Notes: a model not told the origin generated them from the sequence alone. DNA of 64,000 bases from Thermus tengchongensis (GCF_021462405.1 NZ_JAKEDU010000001.1:62001-126000); one strand, 5' to 3'; positions 1 through 8,873 are shown, counted from the first letter of the stretch. Numbers and translations: made by a program.

Positions 1-553
1 CTAAGCGCTGGTAGCTCCCCAGCCGGAGCTCCCGCACCGCCTGCCCCCGCTGGTCGTAGTAGAGGACGCGCTCGATGAAACCCTCCTTGAGGTACACCTC
101 CACCCGGCCGTACGGGGTGGGCGCGCCAGGCTTTGGCATAAGGCGCAGGGTGCCTCCTTCCTCGGTCACCTGGAAAAGCTCCTCCAGATCCCGCCCCATG
201 AGGTCCTGGTAGGTGAGGTCCGATCCCAAAAACCGCTCGCTCCTGCCCGAAGGCGGCAGGCGCAGGGTGCGGCCCAGGCGGGGGTCATAGAGGTAGAGGT
301 CCTGGCCCAGGGAGAGGAAGGCCATCCCCGCCTCCGCCTTGGGCTCCAGGACCCGGAGGTGGGCCCGCTCGCCATCGGTGTAGACCCTAAGGCGGTAGGT
401 GCGGCTGGACCCAGGCCGCTCCACCGTGAGCGCGTAGACCGCCTGGTGGGCAGGCCCCCGCAGGCGGTCCAAAGCGGACTTGAGCTTCTCCAGGGGGCTT
501 TGCCCCAGGGCGAAGGCCGCAAGGGCCAAAAGAAGGATGCCAAACCGCTTCAT
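1..553 (-). CDS. LolA-like outer-membrane lipoprotein-sorting protein (partial)
   Basis: The gene begins with ATG at 553 and runs off the left edge without a stop, so 184 codons are visible. The N-terminus (MKRFGILLLALAAFALGQ) is a signal peptide, so the product is exported. The rest is beta-rich and resembles LolA-like proteins found beside FtsX/LolE-type permeases (texts such as YLYDPRLGRTLRLPPSG and the DLTYQDLMGRDLEEL stretch). It lies 1 nt downstream of the permease stop, so the two are co-transcribed. By family knowledge it would carry lipid or lipoprotein cargo in the periplasm; that role is inferred from context and fold type. The C-terminus lies outside the window. Confidence 0.7.
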   Translation of the reverse strand, partial: MKRFGILLLALAAFALGQSPLEKLKSALDRLRGPAHQAVYALTVERPGSSRTYRLRVYTDGERAHLRVLEPKAEAGMAFLSLGQDLYLYDPRLGRTLRLPPSGRSERFLGSDLTYQDLMGRDLEELFQVTEEGGTLRLMPKPGAPTPYGRVEVYLKEGFIERVLYYDQRGQAVRELRLGSYQRL

Positions 554-554
554 C

Positions 555-1745
555 TCACTCCCCCTTCAGGTAGCGGGTGGGCTCCAGGGCAAGAACCAGC
601 CGGCCCGGGAAGAGGAGGGCCAAGAGAGCGGAAAGGCCCACCACCATGGCGGCGTAGAGGGCGTAGACCGGGCGCAGGGCGGTATAAAGGTGCTCGGAAA
701 GCCCCGACTCCGGCAAAAGCTCCACGGAAAGGCGCATGAGGGGACCGAAGACGTCGTGGGTGGAGGTGTACCAGAGGAGGGCGTAGCCTAGGAGGAGGCC
801 CAGGAGGAGGCCCAGGCCGCTGGCCAGGGCGGCCTCGAGGGCCACCTGAGCCGCCAGGCGGAAGGGGGAAAGCCCCAGGCTCTCCGCCACCGCGAACTCC
901 CTAAGCCTTTCCCGCACGCTCACGTAGGTGGTGCTCACCACGGCGATGGCCGCCAGAAGCATGAAAAGGCTCAGGAGGGGCACGTAGAAGAGGCGGCTAG
1001 CCTCGTAGTCCGCACGGATGGGACCCATGAGCTCCCACACTCCTCGAGCACGAAGCCCCTCCGGCAAAGCCTGGTTCAGGGCCTTGGCCACCCCCTCCTC
1101 CTTCCCCCGGGGCACCTTCAGGGCCAGGTGGGTGGCCACAATCTCTCTCCCGGAAAGCCTCTGGGCATCCTCCAGGTGCAGGTAAACCCCGCCGAAATCC
1201 ACATTCCCCACCCCAGCCCGCACCAGGCCCACCACCAAAAGGCCCAGGGCCTCCTTCCCCGTCTCCACCACCAACCTCTCCCCCACCCGCACATCCAGCC
1301 GCTCCGCCAGGCGGTGGCCCAGGACCACCTCCCCCGGCCCCTGAAGCCACCGCCCCTCCCCCACCCTGAAGGGCACGCGGGAAAGGACCTTTTCCCCTTG
1401 GGGGTCCACCCCCAGGACCACGCCCCCCTGCATCCGGTAGGGGGAGCGGAGGAGGGCGTAAAGGGAAAGCCTGGGCGTGGCCGCCTGCACCAGAGGGTGG
1501 GCCACCGCCGGCAGCTCTCGGAAGCCGTTTTCCGGGTCTGGGTCCTGCCACCAAACCTCCCGGGCCACCACCACCGGGGCCTCCACGTACTCGGCGTAGG
1601 CCTCCACCAGGCTCTCCCCGTAACCATCCAGGAAGCCAAACAGGAAGAGCACGGCCACGGTCACGTAGATCACCACCAGGGAAAGCAGGGTGGTGCGCCG
1701 CCTCTGCCGGAGCACGTTGCGCCAGGCTAGCCTGAGTAGGCTCAT
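555..1745 (-). CDS. FtsX/LolE-like ABC transporter permease
   Basis: The protein has 396 residues. A membrane segment near residues 18-40 is followed by a long extracytoplasmic domain (about 45-255) and then three segments near 260-285, 300-330 and 355-385. This one-plus-three layout is that of FtsX/MacB/LolE permeases, which use ATP-driven movement to extract lipids, lipoproteins or peptides rather than carry them through a channel. No ATPase is visible here; it may lie left of the window edge. The start overlaps the regulator gene by 4 bp, indicating translational coupling. The substrate is unknown. Confidence 0.8.
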   Translation of the reverse strand: MSLLRLAWRNVLRQRRRTTLLSLVVIYVTVAVLFLFGFLDGYGESLVEAYAEYVEAPVVVAREVWWQDPDPENGFRELPAVAHPLVQAATPRLSLYALLRSPYRMQGGVVLGVDPQGEKVLSRVPFRVGEGRWLQGPGEVVLGHRLAERLDVRVGERLVVETGKEALGLLVVGLVRAGVGNVDFGGVYLHLEDAQRLSGREIVATHLALKVPRGKEEGVAKALNQALPEGLRARGVWELMGPIRADYEASRLFYVPLLSLFMLLAAIAVVSTTYVSVRERLREFAVAESLGLSPFRLAAQVALEAALASGLGLLLGLLLGYALLWYTSTHDVFGPLMRLSVELLPESGLSEHLYTALRPVYALYAAMVVGLSALLALLFPGRLVLALEPTRYLKGE

Positions 1746-2185
1746 CCCCCCTCCGAAAACCTCTCCAGGAGCTTGGGAAGTTCCCGCTCAAAAAAGGCGT
1801 AAAGCTCCCGCATCTCCCGAAGCCTCTCCCCCTTGGCTTCCCCCACCAGGGCCAGGCCCTTTTCCGCCTGCTCCCGGTAAAGGGAAAGGGCCCTGACCTT
1901 TTCCAAAAGGAGCCGCCGCCAGGCCCCCGGGCGCACGGCGTACCGGTCCGCCCGCTCCCCCGGGCGGCGCAGGCGCTCCACCAGCTGCAACCGGGTGAGG
2001 AGGTTCAGGGCGCCGCTCAAGGCCCCCTTGCTGGCGGATAGGGCCTCCCCCATCTCCTTGGCGCTCTGTTCCGCCGGCTCGGCCACCAGGAGAAAGGCCA
2101 GAACCCGGCCCGCCATCCGGGGAAGGCCCGCCGCCTCAAAGAGGAGGGCGGTCTCCTCCACCCACCGCTTCAGGGCAGGGTCCAT
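1742..2185 (-). CDS. MarR/GbsR-like winged-helix transcriptional regulator
   Basis: This 147-residue protein is helical at both ends with a central winged helix (about residues 25-90). The recognition region contains SAKEMGEALSASKGALSGAL, which matches the GbsR subgroup of MarR regulators (AEQSAxELxExLxxSxGxVS pattern). It is the first gene of a leftward operon with an export permease and a LolA-like protein, so it probably represses its own operon in response to a ligand or membrane state. The ATG at 2185 is set by a promoter whose -10 box ends 6 nt upstream, implying a leaderless mRNA. An inverted repeat overlaps the -35 box. The ligand is unknown. Confidence 0.78.
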   Translation of the reverse strand: MDPALKRWVEETALLFEAAGLPRMAGRVLAFLLVAEPAEQSAKEMGEALSASKGALSGALNLLTRLQLVERLRRPGERADRYAVRPGAWRRLLLEKVRALSLYREQAEKGLALVGEAKGERLREMRELYAFFERELPKLLERFSEGG

Positions 2186-2191
2186 GGCTCC

Positions 2192-2220
2192 AGCGTAAAG
2201 AGATCAGTAAGTTTTGTCAA
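2192..2220 (-). promoter_or_regulatory. Promoter of the regulator-permease operon
   Basis: Read leftward, a perfect TTGACA (2220-2215) is followed by a 17-nt spacer and TACGCT (2197-2192). Six nucleotides then lead to the ATG at 2185, so transcription should begin at or near the start codon. Confidence 0.7.
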
Positions 2221-2234
2221 TAGTGAACTTTTGA
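2204..2234. promoter_or_regulatory. Candidate operator overlapping the -35 box
   Basis: An imperfect inverted repeat, TCAgtAAGTT (2204-2213) facing AACTTttGA (2226-2234), brackets the -35 hexamer of the regulator promoter. The position fits autorepression by the MarR/GbsR-like product, but binding is inferred only. Confidence 0.45.
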
Positions 2235-2267
2235 AATCCAAAGCGGGTGCAAGGGGGTGGCCCCCGG

Positions 2268-2290
2268 GGCGGGCGCCGCCTGGGCCCGCC
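2268..2290 (-). terminator. GC hairpin after serA, possible terminator
   Basis: GGCGGGC (2268-2274) pairs with GCCCGCC (2284-2290) around a 9-nt loop, 81 bp beyond the serA stop. No U-tract follows on the leftward strand, so this is only a weak terminator call. Confidence 0.3.
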
Positions 2291-2370
2291 GGGAGGGGCA
2301 AGCCGGGGCCGGGTGCTTCACCGACCGGCTCTGTGCCCTTTGGCTCCCAATCCGATCCCGTGCCCCGCGC

Positions 2371-3936
2371 CTAGAGCTCCGCCAGGTCCACCCGCTCCAA
2401 GACCGGCAGGGCCCTCAGGGCCTCCAGCACCTCTGGGCTGGGCTTCTGGTCCACGGTGAGCACAAAGAGGGCCCGCCCCCCGGGCATGTCCCGGCCCAGC
2501 TGCATCCCGGCGATGTTCACCCCTGCCTCCCCCAGAAGGGTCCCCACCTGGCCCACCACCCCGGGGCGGTCGTAGTTCACGCAGACCAGCATGTACCCCT
2601 CGGGCACCACCTCGAGGGCGTAGTCGTCGATGCCCACCAGGCGGGGCTTACCCCCCATCACCACCCCCCGGGCCCGGCGCTCCTCCTGGTCGGTGGCTAG
2701 GCGCACCTCCAGAAGCCTGGTGTACTCCCCCGCCTGCTCCTCCTTGCGGGTGACGAGGCGGATGCCCCGGTCCTTCAGGAGGGGCCGGGCGGACACCAGG
2801 TTCACCGCCTCCCCCCCCAGCACCCGGGAGAGAAATCCCTTGGCCACGGCGCTGGCCACGGGCTCGGGGTCCTTTTCAAACTGGCCCAGGAAGCTCACCT
2901 CCAAGACCTGTGGCCGCCCGCGGGTGATCTGGGCCAGGAGCTTGCCTAAAGCCTCCCCTAGGGGCAGAAACCCCTTAAGGGCCTCGAGGGCCTCGGGGTC
3001 AAAGCCGGTGTTGAGGGCGTAGGAAAGGTCCCCCTCCAAGGTGCGCACCACCCGCTCGAGGACGGCCTCCCCCACCCGCTCCTGGGCCTCCACCGTGTTG
3101 GCCCCCAGGTGGGCGGTGAGGACCACCTTCGGGTGGTTAAGAAGCGGGTGGTCCTTGGGGGGAGGCTCCTGGGTAAACACGTCCAGGCCAGCGGCGAACA
3201 GGTGGCCTTCCTCCAAAACCTCCAACAGGGCCTTTTCGTCCACAATCCCCCCCCTGGCGGCGTTCACCACCACCGCCCCCCGGGGCAGGAGGTAGAGTTC
3301 CCGCCTGCCGATCATCCCTCGCGTTTCCTCGGTGAGGGGGGTGTGGACGGTGAGGAAATGGCTCTGCCGGAGCATGTCGGAAAGGTCCTCCAAAAGCTCC
3401 ACCCCCAGGCTTTCCGCCCGGGTGCGGGGGATGTAGGGGTCGTAGGCCAAGACCCGCATCTCAAACCCCTTGGCGAAGCGGGCCACCTGGCTTCCGATCC
3501 TCCCCAAACCGACAATGCCCAGGGTTTTCCCCTTAAGCTCCAAGCCCAGGAACTTCCGGTCCCACTCCCCGGCGCGGATCTTGCGGTCGGAAAGGGCAAT
3601 CCCCCGGGCCGCTGCCAGAAGGAGGCCAAAGGCCAGCTCCGCCGCGGAGCGAGTGTTGGCCTCGGGCACGTTCACCACCAGGATGCCCAGGCGGCTTGCC
3701 GCCTCGAGGTCCACATTGTCCACGCCCACCCCACCCCGGCCCACCACCTTGAGCCGCTTGCCCCGCTGGAGCAGTTCCGCATCCACCTGGGTTCGGCTCC
3801 GGGTGATGAGGGCATCGTAGGCGGGGATGATCTCTAAAAGCTCCTCCCGCCCTATGCCCGGCCGGTAGTCCAAGAGTACCCCGGGGTACCTCACGTCCCC
3901 CAACCGCATATCATCGGACACCAGGACCCGCCACAT
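2371..3936 (-). CDS. serA: D-3-phosphoglycerate dehydrogenase SerA
   Basis: SerA oxidises 3-phosphoglycerate to 3-phosphohydroxypyruvate with NAD+, the first committed step of serine synthesis in the cytosol. The 521 residues match the long form of the family. The substrate-binding text VGRGGVGVDNVD is near 65-77 and the Rossmann motif GIVGLGRIGSQVA near 141. The catalytic Arg is in NAARGGIVDE, the Glu in DVFTQEPP and the His in LTAHLGANT. An ASB domain spans about 315-445, and a C-terminal ACT domain (from about 450, YMLVCVNYDRPGVVGQ) probably senses serine. It diverges from the DegV gene at 4036 and stands alone leftward. Confidence 0.96.
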   Translation of the reverse strand: MWRVLVSDDMRLGDVRYPGVLLDYRPGIGREELLEIIPAYDALITRSRTQVDAELLQRGKRLKVVGRGGVGVDNVDLEAASRLGILVVNVPEANTRSAAELAFGLLLAAARGIALSDRKIRAGEWDRKFLGLELKGKTLGIVGLGRIGSQVARFAKGFEMRVLAYDPYIPRTRAESLGVELLEDLSDMLRQSHFLTVHTPLTEETRGMIGRRELYLLPRGAVVVNAARGGIVDEKALLEVLEEGHLFAAGLDVFTQEPPPKDHPLLNHPKVVLTAHLGANTVEAQERVGEAVLERVVRTLEGDLSYALNTGFDPEALEALKGFLPLGEALGKLLAQITRGRPQVLEVSFLGQFEKDPEPVASAVAKGFLSRVLGGEAVNLVSARPLLKDRGIRLVTRKEEQAGEYTRLLEVRLATDQEERRARGVVMGGKPRLVGIDDYALEVVPEGYMLVCVNYDRPGVVGQVGTLLGEAGVNIAGMQLGRDMPGGRALFVLTVDQKPSPEVLEALRALPVLERVDLAEL

Positions 3937-4035
3937 ATACCCTTGACCCTAACAAAAACCGACCCCCGGGGCAACCGGGCCGCTACACTACACCGGGCCC
4001 CTATGGTATCCTGGGCCGGACCACAAGGAGGCCTG

Positions 4036-4878
4036 ATGAAGGTAGCCTTGGTAACCGACTCCACCTCTGACCTACCGAAGCCCCTGCGGGAGCGCCTGGG
4101 GATCCGGGCGGTGCCCCTTTACGTGAACCTGGGGGGCAGGGTGTACCGAGACTGGGAGGAGATCACTCCTGAGGAGATCTTCCGCAAGGTGCGCCAGGGG
4201 GAGGCTTTCCCCACCACCAGCCAACCCTCCCCCGAGGACTTCCTCAAGGCCTACCAGGACGCTTTAGCGGAAGCGGACCACGTCCTTTCCCTCCACATCT
4301 CCGCCAAACTCTCGGGCACGGTGCAGTCGGCGGAGCTGGCGGCGCAAAGCTTCCCCGGCCGCATCACCGTGTTGGACAGCCAGGCGGCTTCCTTGGGCAT
4401 CGGCATGATGGTGCTCCGGGCCCATGAACTCCTCGCCGAAGGGCAATCCCTAAAGGAGGTGCTCCAGGAGCTTGAGCGCATCCGCCGGGACCACTTCGTC
4501 CGCTTCAGCGTGGCCACCTTGGAATTTTTGAAGCGTGGCGGGCGCATCGGCGGGGCCCAAGCTCTTTTGGGCACCCTCCTGGGCATCAAACCCATCCTCA
4601 CCCTCAAGGACGGCCGCGTGGAAGCTGCGGGCCGCGCCCGTGGGGAAAGGAAGGCCAAAGAGGAGATCCTAAAGGACTTCAAGGCTTGGGCGGCGGGGCG
4701 CAGGCACATCCGGGCCTTCTTCTTGTACAGCGCAGAAGACCAGGCGGTCAAAGAGCTTAAGGAGCTGGTGCTCTCCTCCGGGCTTCCGGTGGAGGAAGCT
4801 TTGGTGAGCGAGCTGGGGGCGGTGATCGCCAGCCACACCGGACCCGGAACCTACGGCTTTTATGCGTACAGCCTCTAG
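4036..4878 (+). CDS. DegV family fatty-acid-binding protein, copy 1
   Basis: The 280-residue protein has the DegV layout. The N-terminal text VALVTDSTSDLP, the TTSQPSPEDF loop, HISAKLSGT and the late ASHTGPGTYGFYAY segment are all family hallmarks. In other bacteria DegV/FakB proteins bind one fatty acid for phosphorylation by FakA or act as carriers; no FakA kinase lies in this window. The ATG at 4036 follows the Shine-Dalgarno AAGGAGG (4025-4031) by 4 nt and begins exactly at the conserved MKVALVTDS text, so no upstream start is needed. The 3' end overlaps the second DegV gene by 17 bp. Confidence 0.93.
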   Translation: MKVALVTDSTSDLPKPLRERLGIRAVPLYVNLGGRVYRDWEEITPEEIFRKVRQGEAFPTTSQPSPEDFLKAYQDALAEADHVLSLHISAKLSGTVQSAELAAQSFPGRITVLDSQAASLGIGMMVLRAHELLAEGQSLKEVLQELERIRRDHFVRFSVATLEFLKRGGRIGGAQALLGTLLGIKPILTLKDGRVEAAGRARGERKAKEEILKDFKAWAAGRRHIRAFFLYSAEDQAVKELKELVLSSGLPVEEALVSELGAVIASHTGPGTYGFYAYSL

Positions 4879-5704
4879 CGTGGCCTTCGTGGCCGACTCC
4901 ACCCTGGGGCTCTCCCCGGAAGAGGGCCTGAGGTATGGCATCCACGTGGTGCCCCAGCAGGTGGTCTGGAAGGACAAGGCCTACCGCGACCTGGTGGAGA
5001 TCGGCCCAGAAGAGGTTTTGGCCCTCCTGGAAAAGGGGGAGCGCCTTTCCACCAGCCAGGTGGCCCCAGAGGACCTGCGCGCCACCTACGAAGCCCTCCT
5101 CCGCACCCACGAGCGCGTGCTCTCGGTGCACGTATCCGGCCACCTCTCGGGGACGGTGGCCACCGCTAGTGCCGTGGCCCGGGACTATGGGGAAAGGGTG
5201 AAGGTGCTGGACTCCTGGTCCTTGAACGGGGGGCTTTGGCTGGTTTTGGAGGAAGCCAGGCGGCTCCTTTGGCAAGGGGTGGTCTGGGAGCGCCTGGAAG
5301 AGGCTGTGGCCCCCTACAGGGAGCGGGTGCGGGGTTACGTCCTCCCCACAACCCTCACCTACCTGCACCGCTCCGGGCGCATCTCCAGCCTGCAGAGCCT
5401 GGTGGGGAGCGTCCTGCGCATCCTCCCCGTCTTGGAGGTGAAGGGGGGCAGGGTCCTCCCCGGGCCCCGGGTCCGGGGCTTCACCGAGGGCCTGCGCAAG
5501 GTGGCCGAGCTCTTCCGCCGGGACTTCCCCGGCGGAGCCCTGGTTCACCTGGCCCATGCGGGGAACCTGGAGGGAGTCTCGGCCTTGGGGAAACAGGTGC
5601 GGGAGGAGGGGGTGGAACTCCTCGCCACCCTGCCCGCGGGGGCAGCGGTGAGCGTCCACGCCGGCCCCGGCACCGTGGCCCTCTTCGCTGGGCCCAGGAG
5701 GTGA
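4862..5704 (+). CDS. DegV family fatty-acid-binding protein, copy 2
   Basis: This second 280-residue DegV protein carries VAFVADSTLGLSPEEG, TSQVAPEDL, HVSGHLSGTVA and SVHAGPGTVALF. It is clearly paralogous to copy 1 but well diverged, so it is an old tandem duplication rather than a recent one. Its ATG lies inside the end of copy 1 and has no Shine-Dalgarno, so translation probably depends on coupling; a GTG at 4880 is an alternative. Two copies often bind different acyl chains (FakB1/FakB2 in other bacteria), which is only inferred here. The gene dtd follows 3 nt later. Confidence 0.92.
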   Translation: MRTASSVAFVADSTLGLSPEEGLRYGIHVVPQQVVWKDKAYRDLVEIGPEEVLALLEKGERLSTSQVAPEDLRATYEALLRTHERVLSVHVSGHLSGTVATASAVARDYGERVKVLDSWSLNGGLWLVLEEARRLLWQGVVWERLEEAVAPYRERVRGYVLPTTLTYLHRSGRISSLQSLVGSVLRILPVLEVKGGRVLPGPRVRGFTEGLRKVAELFRRDFPGGALVHLAHAGNLEGVSALGKQVREEGVELLATLPAGAAVSVHAGPGTVALFAGPRR

Positions 5705-5707
5705 GGG

Positions 5708-6166
5708 ATGCGGGCGGTGGTGCAACGGGTTTCCGAGGCCTTTGTGGAGGTGAATGGCGAGGAGGTGGGAAGGATTGGCCTGGGGCTTCTGGTCCTCCTG
5801 GGGGTGGGGCATGGGGACACGGTGGAGGACGCCCTTTACCTGGCGCGCAAGATCGTGGCCCTACGCATCTTTCCCGACGAGGCGGGCAAGATGAACCTCT
5901 CACTCAAGGAGGTGGGTGGAGAGGTGCTCCTCGTGAGTCAGTTCACCCTTTACGCGGAGACCCGCAAGGGAAACCGACCCTCCTTTGTCCGGGCTGCCCC
6001 GCCCGACCTGGGCAAGCGCCTCTACGAAGCGGCCATAGAGGCCTTCTTGCAACAGGGCGTGCACGTGGAAACCGGGGTGTACGGGGCCCACATGCGGGTG
6101 CACCTGGTGAACGATGGCCCCGTGACCCTCCTCCTGGACTCCGAGGAGCGGCTTAAGCCCCGCTGA
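5708..6166 (+). CDS. dtd: D-aminoacyl-tRNA deacylase
   Basis: Dtd hydrolyses D-aminoacyl-tRNAs (and Gly-tRNA-Ala) so that D-amino acids stay out of proteins. The 152 residues match the usual dimeric Dtd. The two active-site motifs are visible: [17 protein letters not shown] (about residues 78-94, the SQFTL box) and the late [11 protein letters not shown] text, equivalent to the NxGP(V/F)T cross-subunit loop that proofreads chirality. The ATG at 5708 follows AGGAGGTGA and lies 3 nt after the second DegV gene, so it is probably read in the same transcript. Confidence 0.95.
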   Translation: MRAVVQRVSEAFVEVNGEEVGRIGLGLLVLLGVGHGDTVEDALYLARKIVALRIFPDEAGKMNLSLKEVGGEVLLVSQFTLYAETRKGNRPSFVRAAPPDLGKRLYEAAIEAFLQQGVHVETGVYGAHMRVHLVNDGPVTLLLDSEERLKPR

Positions 6167-6208
6167 GGCAACCGAAAGGACGCGGCCTTGCCTCGGTCCT
6201 CCGGGGAC

Positions 6209-6238
6209 GAGGGCCCCAGGAGGTAGGCCCTGGCCCTC
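6209..6238 (+). terminator. Hairpin downstream of dtd
   Basis: GAGGG (6209-6213) and CCAGG (6216-6220) pair with CCTGG (6229-6233) and CCCTC (6234-6238), with a 2-nt bulge and an 8-nt loop. There is no U-tract, so it may be a weak terminator or a transcript end stabiliser. The rest of 6167-6294 shows a direct repeat CTCATGGTC but no gene. Confidence 0.35.
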
Positions 6239-6294
6239 ATGGTCCTCATGGTCCAAAGGGCTAGCATGAACCACTCCCCAGAAGAGGAGTGCTT

Positions 6295-7344
6295 ATGCCG
6301 AACGCCAAACCTCAGCGAGTCGAACCCAAAGACTGGATCCCCCTCATCAAACCCTACGCCAAGCCCAACACCCTAAGAAGCCTACGCCAGGTGGCGGACA
6401 CCCTTCTTCCCCTTCTCCTCCTCTTTTACCTGGCCCACAAGGCCCTTTCCGTTTCCCTGGCCCTGACCTTCGTACTGGACTTCGCCGCGGCGTTGTTCCT
6501 GGTGCGCCTCTTCATCCTCCAGCACGACGCCGGGCATGGCTCCTTCTTCCCCAAGAAGTGGGCCAACGACCTTCTGGGCTTCTTCACTGGGGTTTTGACT
6601 CTGGTTCCCTACCACCACTGGCAACTATCCCACGCCCGCCACCACGCCACCAGCGGCAACCTGGACAAGCGGGGGGTGGGGGACATCTACACCATGACCC
6701 TCGAGGAGTACCTGCAGGCCACCCCTTGGCAGCGGCTCGCCTACCGCCTATACCGCAACCCCTTCGTCATGTTCCTCCTGGGGCCCATCTACGTCTTCAT
6801 GCTCTCCTACCGCCTGCCCTTGGGCTATGGGTCGGACAAGCCCTCGGTGCGCAACTCCGTGGCCCTCACCAACCTCTTCCTAGCCCTTTTGCTGGCAGGG
6901 ATCGTGGTTTTCTTCGGGGTGAAGACCCTCCTTTTCGTCTACCTCCCCATCCAGTACTTGGCGGGGATGATGGGGATCTTCCTCTTCTACGTGCAACACC
7001 AGTTTGAGGACGTCTACTGGGAGCACGACCCCCGCTGGGAGTACCTCAAAGCGGCCATGGAGGGAAGCACCTACCTGAAGCTTCCCAAGGTCCTGCAGTG
7101 GCTCACGGGGAACATCGGCTTCCACCACATCCACCACCTGGCCCCCAAGATCCCCAACTACCTGCTGCCCAAGGTGCAGGAGGAGGTGGACCTGGTGAAG
7201 GTGGCCCCCACCGTCACCCTGAAGGATGCCTTCAAGATCGCCTTCGCCGACATGCACCTCTACGACGAGGAAAGCCGCGAGCTGGTGGGCTTTAGGGAGG
7301 CCCACCGGCGCCTAAGGGAAACCCAAGGCAAAAGGGCCTACTAA
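6295..7344 (+). CDS. Membrane fatty acid desaturase
   Basis: This 349-residue integral membrane protein has the three histidine boxes of the acyl desaturase/hydroxylase superfamily: HDAGH (after about residue 80), HARHH (about 40 residues later) and FHHIHH (about residue 278). They bind a di-iron centre that uses O2 to put a double bond or hydroxyl into an acyl chain. Two paired hydrophobic regions (about 40-75 and 160-230) fit the usual four-helix membrane anchor. The ATG at 6295 follows GAGGAG by 5 nt; the upstream GTG at 6289 is too close to that site. The regiochemistry and electron donor are unknown. It converges on purH with a 7-bp gap. Confidence 0.88.
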   Translation: MPNAKPQRVEPKDWIPLIKPYAKPNTLRSLRQVADTLLPLLLLFYLAHKALSVSLALTFVLDFAAALFLVRLFILQHDAGHGSFFPKKWANDLLGFFTGVLTLVPYHHWQLSHARHHATSGNLDKRGVGDIYTMTLEEYLQATPWQRLAYRLYRNPFVMFLLGPIYVFMLSYRLPLGYGSDKPSVRNSVALTNLFLALLLAGIVVFFGVKTLLFVYLPIQYLAGMMGIFLFYVQHQFEDVYWEHDPRWEYLKAAMEGSTYLKLPKVLQWLTGNIGFHHIHHLAPKIPNYLLPKVQEEVDLVKVAPTVTLKDAFKIAFADMHLYDEESRELVGFREAHRRLRETQGKRAY

Positions 7345-7351
7345 GCAGCCC

Positions 7352-8842
7352 TTAGTGCCGGAAGTGCCGCACCCCGGTGAAGACCATGGCCAGGCCCAGC
7401 TCGTCCGCCGCCCGGATGGAGTCCTCGTCCCGCACGCTTCCCCCGGGCTGGATGATGGCGGCGATGCCGAACTCTCCCGCCAGGCGCACCACGTCGTCGA
7501 AGGGGAAGAAGGCGTCTGAGGCCAGAACCGCCCCCTGGGCCTTCTCCTTGGCGGTCTTGAGGGCGTGCTTGGCGGCGGCGTAGCGGTTAGTCTGCCCCAC
7601 CCCGATGCCCAGGGTCTGCCCCCCCTTGGCCACCACGATGGCATTGGAGCGCACGTGCTTCACCACCTTCCAGGCGAAGAGGAGGTCGGCCCACTCCTCC
7701 TCGCTGGGGGCCTTCCGGGTGACCACCTTGGACTCGATGGGGTCTTCGGTGTCGGCGTCTTGGAGGAGCACCCCGCCCCGGAGGCGGCGGAGGTCCAGGT
7801 AGGGGCCTTGGGCAGGAAAGGGCACCTTGAGGAGGCGCAGGTTCTTCTTCCGGGAAAGGACCTCCAGGGCCTCCTCCGTATACCCCGGGGCCAGGACCAC
7901 CTCCAAGAAGACCTCCCGCATGGCCTCCGCCGTGGCCCCGTCCACCTCCCGGTTGAAGGCCACAATGCCGCCGAAGATGGAAACCGGGTCGGCCTCGTAG
8001 GCCTTGCGGTAGGCCTCCAAGGGGTCCTGCCCCAGGGCCACCCCGCAGGGGTTTTGGTGCTTGATGGCCACGCAGGCGGGCTCGCCAAACTCGGAGACCA
8101 GGTTCCAGGCGGCCTCGGCGTCCAGATAGTTGTTGAAGCTCATGGCCTTGCCCTGGAGGACCTCCGCCTGCAAAAGGGGCCCCTCCTCCCCTAAAACCCG
8201 GTAAAGCGCCGCCTCCTGGTGGGGGTTTTCCCCGTAGCGCAAGGGGCTTTCCCGCCTGAGGACCAAGAACTTCTCAGGCGGGAACTTCTCCCCGGCAAGC
8301 CACTCGGCGATGGCGGCGTCGTAGGCCGCGGTGTGGGCGAAGGCCTTGCGGGCAAGCTCTTTGCGGAACTCCGGCGTCGGGCCCTCTTTCAGGGCCTCGA
8401 GGACCCGCGGATAGTCCTCGGGGTCGCAGACGGGAAGCACCGCCAGGTGGTTCTTGGCCGCCGCCCGGAGCATGGCCGGCCCCCCGATGTCGATCTGCTC
8501 CAGGGCCTCGGCGAAGGGGGCCCCGCGGGCCACGGTTTCCCGGAAGGGGTAGAGGTTCACCGCCAGCACCCCGATGCGCTCCAAGCCCAAGGCCCTAAGC
8601 TCCTCCTCCTGGTCGGGGCGGGCCAGAAGCCCGGCATGCACCTTGGGGTGCAGGGTCTTCACCCGGCCCTCGAGGACCTCGGGAAAGCCGGTGAAATCCG
8701 AGATATAGGTCACGGGAAGCCCCGCCTCCACCAAGGTCTTATAGGTTCCCCCGGTGGCGAGAAGCCGAAAGCCAAGGCCTAAGAGCCCCTCGGCAAAGGG
8801 CACCAGCCCCCGCTTATCGGAAACGGAAAGAAGCGCCCACAT
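7352..8842 (-). CDS. purH: Bifunctional AICAR transformylase / IMP cyclohydrolase
   Basis: PurH carries out the last two steps of purine synthesis: formyl transfer from 10-formyl-THF to AICAR, then ring closure to IMP. The N-terminal cyclohydrolase (MGS-like) domain starts at [11 protein letters not shown] and includes [10 protein letters not shown] and [11 protein letters not shown]. The transformylase domain includes RYGENPHQ and KHQNPCGVA, with the catalytic Lys-His pair, and ends near FRH. The start at 8842 (496 aa) puts the family text [10 protein letters not shown] at residue 1 and lies 7 nt after a TAGAAT -10 box. An ATG at 8851 is possible but has no such spacing. Confidence 0.95.
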   Translation of the reverse strand: MWALLSVSDKRGLVPFAEGLLGLGFRLLATGGTYKTLVEAGLPVTYISDFTGFPEVLEGRVKTLHPKVHAGLLARPDQEEELRALGLERIGVLAVNLYPFRETVARGAPFAEALEQIDIGGPAMLRAAAKNHLAVLPVCDPEDYPRVLEALKEGPTPEFRKELARKAFAHTAAYDAAIAEWLAGEKFPPEKFLVLRRESPLRYGENPHQEAALYRVLGEEGPLLQAEVLQGKAMSFNNYLDAEAAWNLVSEFGEPACVAIKHQNPCGVALGQDPLEAYRKAYEADPVSIFGGIVAFNREVDGATAEAMREVFLEVVLAPGYTEEALEVLSRKKNLRLLKVPFPAQGPYLDLRRLRGGVLLQDADTEDPIESKVVTRKAPSEEEWADLLFAWKVVKHVRSNAIVVAKGGQTLGIGVGQTNRYAAAKHALKTAKEKAQGAVLASDAFFPFDDVVRLAGEFGIAAIIQPGGSVRDEDSIRAADELGLAMVFTGVRHFRH

Positions 8843-8849
8843 AAGGCGC

Positions 8850-8866
8850 ATTCTACCGGCTACACT
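8850..8866. promoter_or_regulatory. Back-to-back -10 boxes for purH and the YqeY gene
   Basis: TAGAAT (8855-8850, leftward) stands 7 nt before the purH ATG. TACACT (8861-8866, rightward) stands 7 nt before the YqeY ATG. The two -10 boxes are only 5 bp apart, so the polymerase footprints must overlap. No good -35 hexamer is visible for either. Confidence 0.6.
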
Positions 8867-8873
8867 AAGGAGG

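Noticed and set aside
6236-6253. Short direct repeat CTCATGGTC next to the desaturase start
   Set aside because: Two copies of 9 nt with no relation to the promoter or start; chance is likely.
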